Part shown: one piece after another, positions 41,328-51,417 of the stretch
Layout: the number at the start of each line of letters is the position of its first letter
How positions within the stretch are numbered: position 1 is the stretch's first letter
Assembly (NCBI GenBank): GCA_036362985.1
Contig: JAYGXS010000009.1
Coordinates: 12,588,032-12,652,031, forward strand
Source of the DNA: Ligula intestinalis
Taxonomy: Eukaryota; Platyhelminthes; Cestoda; Diphyllobothriidea; Diphyllobothriidae
DNA length: 64,000 nt
Direction: 5' to 3'
The notes under the pieces: model-generated
Told to the model about the DNA's origin: nothing
The model's database searches: none
The model's input: only the letters and a program-made list of their open reading frames with translations
Made by a program: the position numbers and the translations under genes

Positions 41328-42347
41328 CTATTCAGTAACCTGTTTGCCTATCCTGAAAGCTCCACAATTTCCTACTGTCTCTCGCTGTCTGAGAATGTCT
41401 TTAAGCAGGTCCCGAAACTTTTCGACGTCCGCATCCGTCCATTCCTTCTGAGTAGTTCCGTCTGATTCAGGTAGGCCTTGAACGACTATGCAGTTTTGGC
41501 GGGCAAGCGAGACTCTTGATATATTTCCAGCCCTACTGCCATCGGAAGACCCCGAGGTATCGATAGGAATGGCTCGTGAGTTTGGGTTTTCCTTACCATC
41601 ACCAGAGATAGGTTTCTTTTGGAAGCCGGGATGGCTTTGTTCAGAGCTGTCTTCGTGCTGCCCCCCTTCCGCATTTGTGGTTTTTTCCAGTGATTTGTAT
41701 GCAGCCTTTGCATACCCACTTTCTTTTTTATGGTGGCTTTCTGTGCCCGAACCGACTTCACAAGAAAGTGGAGTTGTACAATCTCCTTCTCTGATTGGAA
41801 CGTGTTGTTTGGTGGGTGTTTTGTTTCGCGCAGTATCGAGAGGATTTGAGGTGGAAGCTACCAATTTCGCCGCTTGTGTTGCCGGTGTCTGTTCATCTTT
41901 CTCACTGGATGCTCCACCCTGAGATTCTGCAAATACTCTTCTCTGCTGGCTACCCTCAACTTCAGGTGCGATAATGTTGTCCTTTTTAAGGAGGAAGCCA
42001 AGAGATTTCTTCAATTCCTCCACCTCCATTTTCAGATTATGGAGCTATTTATCGTGGTCTGCAAATTTTTTCAAAAGCCTAAGACAGGATGCGCAAACCT
42101 CATCTTTATAAGTTGCACCTCTTAAACTTCTGAGACTTTTCATCGGTTTGCTGGGAAGACTTTTCAATAAAGTTCGAGAACGCTCTTCTTTAGTTGATAA
42201 TCTAATTTGATCCTCACTCCTGTACTCTTCTATAGCTCCATCGTCTAGCCGTTCGACTTTCACTCGAGGCGTCCGCGGTTGGATTCCTGGCCCCGCTGAA
42301 AGTTTAGTAGAATTATCGAGGGTAGTATTTGCTACTTCCATTTGCAA
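41328..42347 (-). pseudogene. CR1-like ORF1 protein
   Basis: Two adjacent in-frame parts, 42347-42045 and 42029-41328, are separated by one stop (TAG near 42044). The middle has a leucine heptad coiled coil (LLKKFADHD, NLKMEVEELKKSLGFLLKK), then a Ser/Thr/Lys-rich linker and NCIVVQGLPESDGTTQKE, which resembles the first strand of an RRM-like fold. The same protein occurs in the 59.3-60.8 kb copy. It is probably the RNA-binding particle protein. Confidence 0.75.
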
Positions 42348-42473
42348 ACGAAACGACTAAATTCAAAATGTGGCTATGACGTAGTGTGTTGTCTGGTATA
42401 CAAAATAATAAAAATCTTCTGACGGTGTGAAACGTATTGCAAACATTTCTAGCAGACTGAGTAAACAATACGC

Positions 42474-42704
42474 TTAATTACTTAGAAGCACTTTCAAATG
42501 TGTATAAACAATATGCAGGATATTCAGGAACGACTCAGCCATTTGTAGATCTTCGAGGACCTGAACAACTGCTGATCTTGTCACTGGTGGTTTTTTCAGG
42601 CTGTTTTCACTTGCTTTGGTTGTAGGCTGCGAATTCAGTTCAATGACGTGAAGAAGAAATTCAAATTTTATTTCGTTTTCTGATGAAGTACGACACAATA
42701 ACAA
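42474..42704 (-). CDS. Small upstream ORF in the CR1-like 5' region
   Basis: A 76-residue frame upstream of ORF1. Its parts SSENEIKFEF, ELNSQPT and LEDLQMAESFLNILHIVYTHL recur in the plus-strand copy at 58940-59180 with the stop at the same place, though there a frameshift splits it. The substitutions I could count in the last block are about 4 changing and 3 silent, so selection is not shown. It may be just 5' UTR. Confidence 0.35.
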   Translation of the reverse strand: MLLCRTSSENEIKFEFLLHVIELNSQPTTKASENSLKKPPVTRSAVVQVLEDLQMAESFLNILHIVYTHLKVLLSN

Positions 42705-42839
42705 ATTTCACGAGTTGCAGAAAGTACTTTTGCACATACAATTGATGTGATAATATCCAAAATATGCGAAATGGTATCAGAATCCAAATAGTCTACGTTG
42801 GAGAGCAGAAATTAAGGTTGTGTCCAGTCTGGCTCAAGG

Positions 42840-43640
42840 TCAAAGTGTGGGCCAACCGCGTATGGCGTCTATCTTCTCGTCTGAGATTCGGATGCCGGCC
42901 ACTGTAACTACATGGCCCAATAAGGTAACCTGGGTACGGAGGAAGTGGCACTTTTTCGGATTCAACCGTAGACCAGCGTCGCTGAGGGCCGCCAAAACGG
43001 CATGCAGGTTTGCATTATGCTGTTCGATTGACCGTCCAAACACGATGACGTCATCCAAGTAAATGAGACAGCGGCTGGGAAACAGGTGGGCTAGAGCAGC
43101 CTGCATAAGACGTTGAAACGTGGCCGCCACGTTACAAAGCCCGAAGGACATGGTCTCGAACTCAAACAGTCCGTGAGGTAGGATAAAAGCCGTTTTCTGA
43201 CGATGGGACGGTTCGACTTCAACTTGCCAGTAGCCCGATTTGAGGTCTAAGGTAGAGAAACACTTCGATTCGGCTAAGGAATCGAGTGCAGACTCAATAT
43301 GAGGTAGTGGGAAGGAGTCACGGGTAGTGAGAGCGTTAAGGCACCGATAGTCAATGCAGAACCATAACTTTCCATCTTTCTTAGGTACTAAGGTCACAGG
43401 GGAAGCCCAAAGGGGAATGAGGAGGTCAGATTACTTTATCCTTAACCATAGTAGTCAACATCTGGCGTACCTCCTTCTGATAATGAGTGGGGATCCGACG
43501 GGGCGGCAGCCATACGGGTTTGGCATTACCATTATTCATGGTATGGCGAATGATATTCGTGCGACCGAGGGAACAACCATCCCAAGCAAAAATACCTTGA
43601 AAACTCAAAAGCCAGTGGCGTAACGCAGTGTTATTTGGGT
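42840..43640 (-). pseudogene. Gypsy reverse transcriptase, N-terminal part
   Basis: TRRIPTHYQKEVRQML region in 43608-43426, frameshift, then 43397-42840: LVPKKDGKLWFCIDYRCLN, FSTLDLKSGYWQVEVEP, TMSFGLCNVAATFQRLM, CLIYLDDVIVFG (catalytic YLDD) and KCHFLRTQVTLLGHVV, stopping at GWPTL where the LINE is inserted. Confidence 0.92.
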
Positions 43641-43670
43641 CGTCAAGGGACGATCATGGTAGGATGTCAT

Positions 43671-44117
43671 CTAAACGGGTAGGTGGGAGTTTGACGTATT
43701 CGTCGATGGCCGCGCAGATAGCTTCGTCGTCGAAATCTGCGTTCTGTTTGGGTTTCTCTGCGGGGTGAGTGAATCGTACGGTGAGACCACTAACGTCGAT
43801 AAGGCAGCCGTGAAGCGCTTGATGTCGACTCCTAAGATCATGTCCCAGGTAGGATGTGGTAGAATTAAAAAGGTATGTGTGACAGTAGCATGGGGAAGGG
43901 TCACATCGACGGCCACTGAACCAAGGTATCTCATGGCTGAGCCGTCAGCTGACTTAAGACGTGTAAAAGGACAGACCAAAATCGACTGGTCAAGGCAAAG
44001 GGGTACTATCAAGTGGTAACTGATTAAAGATACAGTGGCGCCTGTGTCTATAAGTGCCCGTACTGGCTGACTGTTTATCGTAATGGTAGTATAAAAAGGA
44101 CAAAATTTCCTAGACAA
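43671..44117 (-). pseudogene. Gypsy aspartic protease
   Basis: A frame with VRALIDTGATVSLISYHL (catalytic DTG), TFLILPHPTWDMILGVDI (ILG hydrophobic motif) and a Ser/Thr-rich linker toward RT. The catalytic triad looks intact. It processes gag-pol in active relatives. Confidence 0.88.
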
Positions 44118-44300
44118 TGCAGAGCATGAAGTAACGGACAGCGTATCTGACGAACGATCACAGGCGCAGGAATGATGGCTATCGGGGGGTAGGTGGCGAG
44201 GTCCACGGGGAAAGGAGCTGTTCTGGTAACAATAGAAACGACGGGGTCCCGAAAAGCGGTTGGAGTTGGGAAAGAATGGTGACCAGAGGGGTGGAAGTCG

Positions 44301-45070
44301 TTAAAAAGGACGAGGATTAGAAGAAGAGGTTGTGGTTCGCCATGGCGACAAATTAAGGCCGGCAGGCTGGGCAGGGAGACTGCGTTCGAAGCGAATATGG
44401 CGGTCCGTGAGAGTAATGGCGTCCTGAATGGTAGCCGGAGGTCGCAGCACAAGTTCCCGTCGAAGGTTGGGGTCTGAAAGAGCCTCTTTTAAATAGTGTA
44501 AAACAAAGGCATCAGTATCATCTTCATCGAAAGTGGGGAAAGCCACCGCCGTAAGGCGTTCTAAGTCATTGACAAGATTAGTGATAGACTGATCTGGACG
44601 AAGCTTTCGGAATAAAATTGCTGAAGAGCATCACGTAAAGAATGGGTGTTGGAAAACAAATTGACCGAGCGGAAACACAGGATATCGAAGGGGGTATCAT
44701 CAGAGAGGCCGTCTTCGAGGGCTTTCACCAAAAAATCGGGGGAAAGGCCGCGAAGAAGGAAACGAGATTTGTCGGCATCATGTGTCCTCCTAAGGTAGAA
44801 TTCGGCAAGCCGTAGCCAAACCATAAAAGGTTTGCTTCCGTCAAAAGTAGGGATAGAAACAGGGGTACTAGAAGAGGGGTATGCAGCGGGCTGTGGGGCG
44901 GATCGGTGTGCTGCCACCACTGTAGCGGTCTTGCCGGATTCCTGCTTTAAATTCTCAACAAAGGGTGATTCTTGCTGTCTCAAAACAGGTCCTTGGTTGA
45001 TAGCTGCAAATTCACTGAGATTATTCTCATCAAATAATTCAGGCGTTCGTTTTATCTCGTTTCCAGGCAT
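44301..45070 (-). pseudogene. Gypsy gag
   Basis: Frame 45070-44561 with FDGSKPFMVWLRLAEFYLRR and DKSRFLLRGLSPDFLVKAL, then after a frameshift near 44560 VVAVAFPTFDEDDTDAFVLHYLKEALSDPNLRR and DAITLTDRHIRFE. The open frame begins inside the 5' LTR, about 50 codons before the LTR end, and reads through the primer-binding region. No typical CCHC knuckle is visible in the retained part. Confidence 0.8.
44907..44920 (-). promoter_or_regulatory. Candidate tRNA primer-binding site
   Basis: Directly after the 5' LTR end (GCTACA) the minus strand reads GTGGTGGCAGCAC. TGG matches a tRNA CCA end. The tRNA was not identified. Confidence 0.5.
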
Positions 45071-45377
45071 GCATAAGATGATAGAAGTGGAGGAGGGAAC
45101 CAGAGTTTATTATAAAGGGAAAACGAAAGGGGTGGGAAAGTAAGTAGTTAACGGGCGAAGAACGAAAGTAGCAAACGTCAACACAAGGGTGGTAGAGAAA
45201 AAATGGTTCGGCAGGGAAGGATAATTCAATCCGTAGGCTCCTTAGATACAATTTTCACTTCCGGCATCGATTCTGCAGCTCCTTCACCTGAAGAGGCACA
45301 AAACCAGATACTTTGATCAACCAGCCCAAAACAGCCCCTTTCCTGAGCCATCCCGGATTTGAATGCCCGCCATTACA
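44921..45377 (-). repeat. 5' LTR of the gypsy element
   Basis: TGTAGCGGTC to GCCATTACA. Collinear with the 3' LTR with scattered substitutions and small indels. Confidence 0.92.
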
Positions 45378-46080
45378 GTGAAAATCATTTTGGCAGTTAG
45401 CGCAAGCGACAGAATATGCTAGCGTGGAAGTGCAAACAGTGGGAGATGCGGAAGGCAAGTAAGAGCAAATTTTAAGCTATATTAGGATAAAAAATGAAGA
45501 ATAGTGTTTTTTCTTTAATGTAAGGTTACATTGCCTGTAAACTGGCATAATAAACATATTATTATATATTATATTATTTCTGACAAATGCAAATTGCACT
45601 GGCCGGGAAATGATAAAATTTGTCGTCAATTTAGCCCATCGGGAGTAGACTCAGGAGACAGCTTATGCGCGAACCCCATTGCAACAGGCAACTCACCGAC
45701 AATGAGGAAAACACCGCAAGTAACCTTCAGGAAACTGATGGCCAGCTGAAAGACAATGATGGTATGTAAAAATACATTTTAATAAGCTCTCCTTGGCTGG
45801 AGGAACCCTGTAAAAGAAGAAGTTTATGCAGCTTACAACGTGTTAGAAGCTGTGCTTAGGAACATAGTAACAGCATCTTAACAGTGCTGAAACTGTTGAC
45901 TTGGTAAAAGAAGCCTTTTCTCTGTGTTGCAGCCCCGACACTCGCAGTGCACGATCTGTCAGGCTATCTCAACCGACGCCATATGAACTCATAGTGAAAA
46001 CTCTCGATTCGAGCGCTATGGTTGTGTACAGTCAACAAAAAGGACTGCTGCCCTCTCGGCTTCGGTTCGATTGCGCAAAC
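45378..46080. other. Stretch without recognised features
   Basis: Two short plus-strand ORFs (45531-45749, 45901-46092) have no family features. Confidence 0.5.
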
Positions 46081-46089
46081 TTAATGGTT

Positions 46090-46795
46090 TAAAGACAGCT
46101 TGCTCAGAATGGCGACGGTTTCGTTTTCCATTGTGGAAAAGGCCACAGGAGAAAGTCTATAAGATCCAAATTCATGTTCGTTAACAGTCAATTAAGCCTG
46201 AGTAAGCTGTTGGGAATATGTTTGGCCTTTGTGTCGGGCAAGACTGTCAGAGAGGTGGCGTTTGTCTGCGGTGTGGCCGAAAGGAACGCTTAATACTGGT
46301 TTGCAGTGTGCCGAAGCATGTGCTCGCATGCACTTCGTAGCCATGCTTTAACAATAGGCAGCCCAGGAGTGTAAGTGCAAATAGATGATTCCTCATATCA
46401 CGCTAGAAGTACAACAGGAGCCGACGGAAGGAGCAACTGTGGATATCGGGATGTACGACACAGTTCGAAAGAGAGGCGTTGTCAAGCAGTTGAACAACCA
46501 CGACCATAACACCCTGACGGCAGTTATCAGGAGAAGAGTAGCCTATGGGAGCCAAATAACAACGGATTACTGGAAAGGTTATGGTGATCTGGAGGAGCTG
46601 TTCATTGGCTACAAGCACACAAAAATAAATCACACTTAGTGGTTCGTGCATCAGAAAACCGGCTGCCACACGAAAGCTGTCGAGGCTTATTGGAGCCGCC
46701 TGATGTGCGGGCTGAATAATGTGGACCGGTTCGCGGAAGAGCGGTCTGGGCGCACGCTGAGGAGATTCAGTACCGTCTATGGTTTCACATAGGGT
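46090..46795 (+). mobile_element. Merlin-type DNA transposon relic
   Basis: A decayed transposase in shifting frames: IGSPGVSVQIDDSSYH (IDES-like catalytic Asp), TGADGRSN/KYNRSRRKEQ, VVKQLNNHDHNTLTAVIRRR, then SQITTDYWKGYGDLEEL (second Asp in the TTDxWxGY motif) and FVHQKTGCHTKAVEAYWSRLM (xTGxHTxxxEGxW with the catalytic Glu). This is the IS1595/IS1016-like DDE domain of Merlin elements. Terminal inverted repeats were not located. Confidence 0.75.
46385..46639 (+). pseudogene. Merlin transposase core fragment
   Basis: The longest surviving frame (84 codons). It ends at a stop just after YKHTKINHT; homologous sequence continues in the same direction to about 46795. Confidence 0.72.
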
Positions 46796-46959
46796 AGGTG
46801 ACATACCGGCAGCCTGGGAAATATTTTGCCGCCACATTGCCGAACCGTGCAATGTGGATGAGGTTGGTTGGTAGCCCATGTTGGATCAGGGGTTCCCGCC
46901 GAAGTCCAAACTGGGTGCAGTTGGGAGGCGGAGACAAGCCGTGACCTCGGCCGGCTTGA

Positions 46960-47600
46960 GCTAAAGGTCCTCGGGGGTGAGTTGGGTGCCTGGCCGGAAA
47001 CTGCAGGTGAAGAGGTGACGGCAGTCATGCGGCGAGACTCCGTAGTCGGGACAGCAGAAGGGTATAGAAGGGTCCAGCCGGTGTTGGTACTGGCGAAGGA
47101 GCATGCAGTAGCCACTGCAAAGCTGCGCCAGGGTACAACGAGTCGCCCGTGGGAGATGACGTTCCGAGGTGGCAATCGGAATTTGATAGCCACCCAGGAG
47201 GACCGGGGATCGGTAGCTGGATATTGCGTCCACAACTGCTCTCTGGTGAAGGCGCTGGTAGCCTGTCCTGATGGCGGAGCCATCAACGGGTAGGTCTGAG
47301 AGAGACGAGGTGACAGCTACCTTGTGGAGACCTCGGATAGACATCCGAACGTAACAGCTTGACTCGGGAGCATTGCAGTGACGGTGGTTTGAATGGCCAG
47401 GTTGTGAACAGGTCCACCAGGACTGCTGGCCGAGGAGTTTGTTGTGTGCGGCGACCGGCAGGACAGAAACCACCACATGAAGGTAATAGATAGGCGACAT
47501 TTTACAGCAGCCCGCGATCGTGCAGAGGGCACCATTCTGTGCTGACTGAAGGCGGCGGATGCTGGAGGAGGTAGAAGATAAGGGCAATCCTGTCACTAAT
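46960..47600 (-). mobile_element. Jockey-type LINE 3' fragment
   Basis: A minus-strand frame with [57 protein letters not shown] and GVSPHDCRHLFTC...LTPEDL. It aligns with the C-terminus of the Jockey element at 24.5-24.7 kb ([29 protein letters not shown]). RT palm is absent. Confidence 0.85.
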
Positions 47601-48050
47601 GATATTTGTTATTTAGATGACAACCGCGAGGCGTGTAAGCCGAAAGTAGACAAGCGGCTGCCTGCAAACCGATTTCTTTCTTTTACCGAAACGGCAGATG
47701 CAGACCAGGAGGAGACGCGTGGCAGACGCGTGGCGGCAAGTAAGAGTTATTATCTCTCTAATGTTTTGCGGTGTGTAGATGACAGCAGCGGAATCTGCGA
47801 GGCGAGGCCGAATGAAAGCCTGCGCGCAAACCAACTGCTCCATGTTAGTGAACCCGCAGATGTAGAAAGTCAGAGAACGAGTGCCATCGAAATGCACGAA
47901 ACAGAAGCGTATGTACTTCTGATCGACCTGAGGGACACGAATTATACGATAGAGGTGAATGAAGGTTGGCAAACAGAGGTGAAACAAAGGAGACCTCAGG
48001 GTAACAGGACAAGAAGACCACACCGAAGACGATGGATATAAGAAAGCCGG
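47600..48050 (+). repeat. Diverged tandem repeat region open on both strands
   Basis: Two units about 163 bp apart (starting near 47614 and 47777) share TAGATGACA, GCG...TG, GC(C)TG..C.CAAACC and CGCAGATG/GGCAGATG blocks. The plus strand gives 160 codons with matching protein units (CYLDDNREAC...LPANRFL; CVDDSSGIC...LRANQLL), and the minus strand is open for 201 codons. A third, weaker unit may follow near 47940. No family recognised. Confidence 0.5.
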
Positions 48051-48229
48051 AAACCTTACGGTACCCGCGAATCCGAACAGCAGTTGCCCATGCGGGTCCC
48101 ACGAACTGCCAAAAGTTATGTTAAGCAAAGCCTGCGTTAAAGGTAAATGTACTAAGATCAAGTAATAGATTTTCATTCTATGGTCTTCTTGTGGTTTTCC
48201 CTTGGCTTCCAGACGCAAAGCATTCGTGT

Positions 48230-48700
48230 AAAGCGATACTTAAGGAAATGCACTGGATCAATGGCAAGTGCGATAGAATCAAAGGCGCTCCTGAAGTTCA
48301 GTTGAAAATCTTTGGTGGAGGATGGTCGCAAAAACTTTGGCGGCTATATCTATGAGGCGAATACCACGTTAATTTGACCATAATGGCATGTCACCGCTCT
48401 TCGGTATCGGTAAGGAAATGTACAGTGACCAGTCAGTGGGGTTGACTTCGGTAGTCCATTAAGTCAAGTTCGGCCAATGTACTCAGTCCATCACCGCAGA
48501 ACAATAAACTTTGAAAGCTCCTGCTGGGATAAAATCTTCACCCTCAGTCTTCCAAACGTTTAGTCGTTGGAATACCGATTGTAGGTTACTTCTCGTAGTT
48601 TGCTCGTAGTCACTAACGTGTGGAAATGCAGTTGATGGCTGTAGGCTCGCAGTTGAACGTGTAGGTGGTTCGGAAGCTTACTTAAACGCTCTAGCCATTG
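48230..48700 (-). mobile_element. RTE-type LINE fragment
   Basis: Minus strand reads PTDWSLYISLPIPKSGDMPLW, then after a stop RGIRLIDIAAKVFATILHQR and FSTELQERL. This is the RT region of RTE/SR2-like elements (DWxxxxIxPIxKKGDxxxCxNxRGISLLxxxxKxxxxIL). Stops are present. Confidence 0.75.
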
Positions 48701-49329
48701 ATTGATTTATCCAGCGATATCAGAGATCACTTGACCCAACTTACCCCAAACGGTAGTGCAAGACAGTTTATATTTGCCACCTGCTTTACACGAAAGGAAA
48801 TAGAGGTGGTGGAAACTAACCGAGATTAAAACTGACATAATGGAGCCAGTTGAATAAGTCCAATCGTTCTGACGCTCGCATCTTCTTGATTGCGTAGTTT
48901 CTCGTCTCATTGAGCGGTAGTTATCCGGGGTCGACAGCTGAGCGAATGGAGCTTGTGCCGGGAGGTGCAGGGCGGGTGTGGAGAACAAGTTATTTGTCGG
49001 TTCAATCTGTTGTCGAAAGACCCAATTCAGCGCACAATGTAGCACGTATTTCAAGTGTGGCCACTCAGTATTGGGTGAAGTTTGGTCATAAAAAAATAAA
49101 AAAAAATTATATTTTAGGCCCGGAGGGCCTCGTCATTTGCAAACTTAGTTCTGTGGAAAAATAAATACAAAGTTGATAAATGCTACTCTCCATGAAACAA
49201 CCACATAGACAGCGGGAGCGTTTAGTAGTGTTGGTAGATTAATTCATATTCACCAACATATCGACGTTTTAAAATAGTAGTCAGCGCATGGTGAACTAAG
49301 GAGGAAGCAGTGAAAAAACTCCTACCATT
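48701..49329. other. Stretch without recognised features
   Basis: ORFs at 48707-49164 on both strands show nothing identifiable. Confidence 0.5.
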
Positions 49330-51245
49330 AATAATAAGGTATATTTGTAAAGCACATCTTTGGCGCAGAGTTCAGCAAACCCCCGCTTAAAAAAACAAAA
49401 CGTAGGAGAAAAAACTGCTTCAACAAAATTAAGGGGGTTGGTTGAGAGGATTGATTGTAGTGCAAATGAGACAGGACTGTTGATGAGAACGAATGAGGGT
49501 TGGAAACGCTTCTTGTAATTGGAGAAATCATATAACAGCAGAGGCTGTCGTTCACCATTGTAACACCGCCCGACTGGCTTCATGATCAACTATCAAGGAG
49601 GTGAGACCAAAGGAGGCCATCGTGGACAACAGGGTCGACAAGAGAGTGAACAGCAGAGGTCACCTGATCATCAATGAAACGCCGGAGATGTGCCCTTGTA
49701 GACTGCGGAGTTTAGCGACGAGCTGGCGAAAATAGCAGAACCACCACGAGCATGACTGAAGACCATGAAGCCCATCGTCAGAGTTGTAAAACGGAGAACG
49801 GAGAAGACGGCAATGATGACTGGACAGAGAAGTGGACGAAACATCGTTGCAAATATCACTCAAACGAGGAAGAAATCGACATATATGGAAAAAAATGTTA
49901 TCTAAACATAACCACCTCAGATACCAGGGGACTCTTTTCAAAGTCCAAAAGTTGTGTGTTTGGGAAGGAGACGGAAAACAAGGACTTTATATCTTCCGAA
50001 GTTAAGTGTTTACGTAATTTGACTTTAAAAACTGCTAAGTTAGATGGCAGCCTAAATTCGAGGGGAATATCATTCCAGAGGAAGGCATATTTGGAAGCAA
50101 AGAAGTGAGAATGGTTCAAAGTGGCGTTTAAGGGAGGTGCAATAATCCTGGAGGAATTACGAGTGGCATAAGGTCTATCTGCGGGAATGAGAGCGTTGAT
50201 TCGTGGAAGGTTAGGGGTAGAGTTAACGCGAAGGAGGAAACAGAGGCCCGTTTCGAGTCTTCTGACCCAAAGAAATGTTATCTTCGCTAACTGACATCTC
50301 TCCGTAAAAGAAAATAGTGAATCGAAAAAGAGCGAATATTTTTCGAGTAAATACCTTCTGTACATTTTTAATCTTACCACGGTCAGAAGCATAAATTAGA
50401 CCAAAGAGGGGACAGCAGTATTCTAGGATGGGTATAAGATACATGCGATAAAGTTGTAACTTTATTTCCAGCAGGGAGAAATTGTGTGATATAAAACCAC
50501 ATATTTGTGCAGCCTTCGCAGATATTCGATCCGCATGAGGCGACAATGCTAGTTTATTCGTGTAGCTTAGACCTAAGTCGTTTATAGTGTATAGTTCTAA
50601 AAGTGGAGTATTTTGAATGATTAGGGGACGAAGAAGCTTGGCGGGACAGAAACACATGAAACTACACTTGGATGGAGAGAATTCCGTCTGCCAGGTAGCA
50701 CTCCAAAGTGAGAGTGTAAGTAGTTCCGCACTTATTTTATCAACGTATATACTTGCCATGTCCTTAGAAAATGAGTATATGCATTTTAGGTCGTCTGCAT
50801 AAATGAGATTGTTTGAATTTTTTTAGAACAGTCGAAATTTCGTTTATGCATAGAATGAATAGTAAAGGATCCAAGACAGTGCCTTGAAGAACGCCGCTCG
50901 TGATCAGCTGAAAAGTGGAGTAACTATTACCTACTAGGACCTTCTGGCTGCGGTTAGACAATTAGGAACCGATGAAGTCGAGGAGAGGGGGACGGATGCC
51001 AATGGCTTCCAATTTTACCAGAAGCCGTCTGTGCGGTATCTTGTCAAAGGCTTTGCTCAGGTCAAAGTAGATAACAACCACGGATTGCTGCTCGTTACGG
51101 AGGGAAGTGACGTGGTTAAGAAAAGCTAAGTGACACGTTTCGCATGATCATCCGGGTAGAAAACCATGCTGCGAGTCACTTAAAAGCTTATTTTTCAGGC
51201 AAAAATAGAGAATTTGATTAAAAATTATCTTCTCCAGAAGTTAAG
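49330..51245 (-). mobile_element. LINE-B 3' half (RT to 3' end), 5' truncated
   Basis: Minus strand from about 51245: CLKNKLLSDSQHGFLPG, CETCHLAFLNHVTSLRNEQQS, YFDLSKAFDKIPHRRLLVKLEAIG, then VLQGTVLDPLLFI, a decayed YADD region, and YRMYLIPILEYCCPLFGLIY with NVQKVFTRKIF. It overlaps and extends the RT that is cut off at 58.79 kb, so it supplies the missing 3' half of the LINE-B family. The 3' end, GCCAAAGATGTGCTTTACAA and ATATACCTTATTATTAA, is shared with 55.13-55.17 kb. Confidence 0.8.
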
Positions 51246-51417
51246 CTAGGGCCGGGGTTTATGAACACCGCTTAGGAAGATAGAAGAAGGAACATAGAAG
51301 TAGAGCAGAAATAGGTGTGGGTGGTCTGATGAAGATGAGAAGTCAACGAAACTGCAGCATTTCAGACTGTGTATTTCCGCGTGGCTTCGTTTGATTCAGC
51401 GGTGTTCAATGGAAATA

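Larger units (their letters stand above)
38046..42838 (-). mobile_element. CR1-like LINE nested in the gypsy pol, near full length
   Basis: It holds a 5' region, ORF1 (42347-41328), an AP endonuclease, RT and a 3' tail of (ACTG)n at 38046-38058 (minus). Removing it restores the gypsy frame W-P-T-L-A-N-S-S-E-V. Short microsatellite 3' ends rather than poly(A) are typical of CR1-type LINEs. A few stops and frameshifts are present. A related truncated copy sits at 58.8-60.97 kb. Confidence 0.9.
35399..45377 (-). mobile_element. Ty3/gypsy LTR retrotransposon with nested CR1-like LINE
   Basis: Two LTRs (35399-35856 and 44921-45377) bound a minus-strand gag, protease, RT, RNase H and integrase order. 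A 4.8-kb LINE (38046-42838) splits pol between RT and RNase H. Stops, frameshifts and a changed integrase Glu show it is inactive. LTRs differ at many sites and by small indels, so the insertion is not recent. No clean target-site duplication was seen (AGTGT left, GTGAA right). Confidence 0.93.

Noticed and set aside
41488..42125. Plus-strand ORFs of 144 and 83 aa
   Set aside because: Shadows of the minus-strand CR1-like ORF1, which matches the independent copy at 59.3-60.8 kb.
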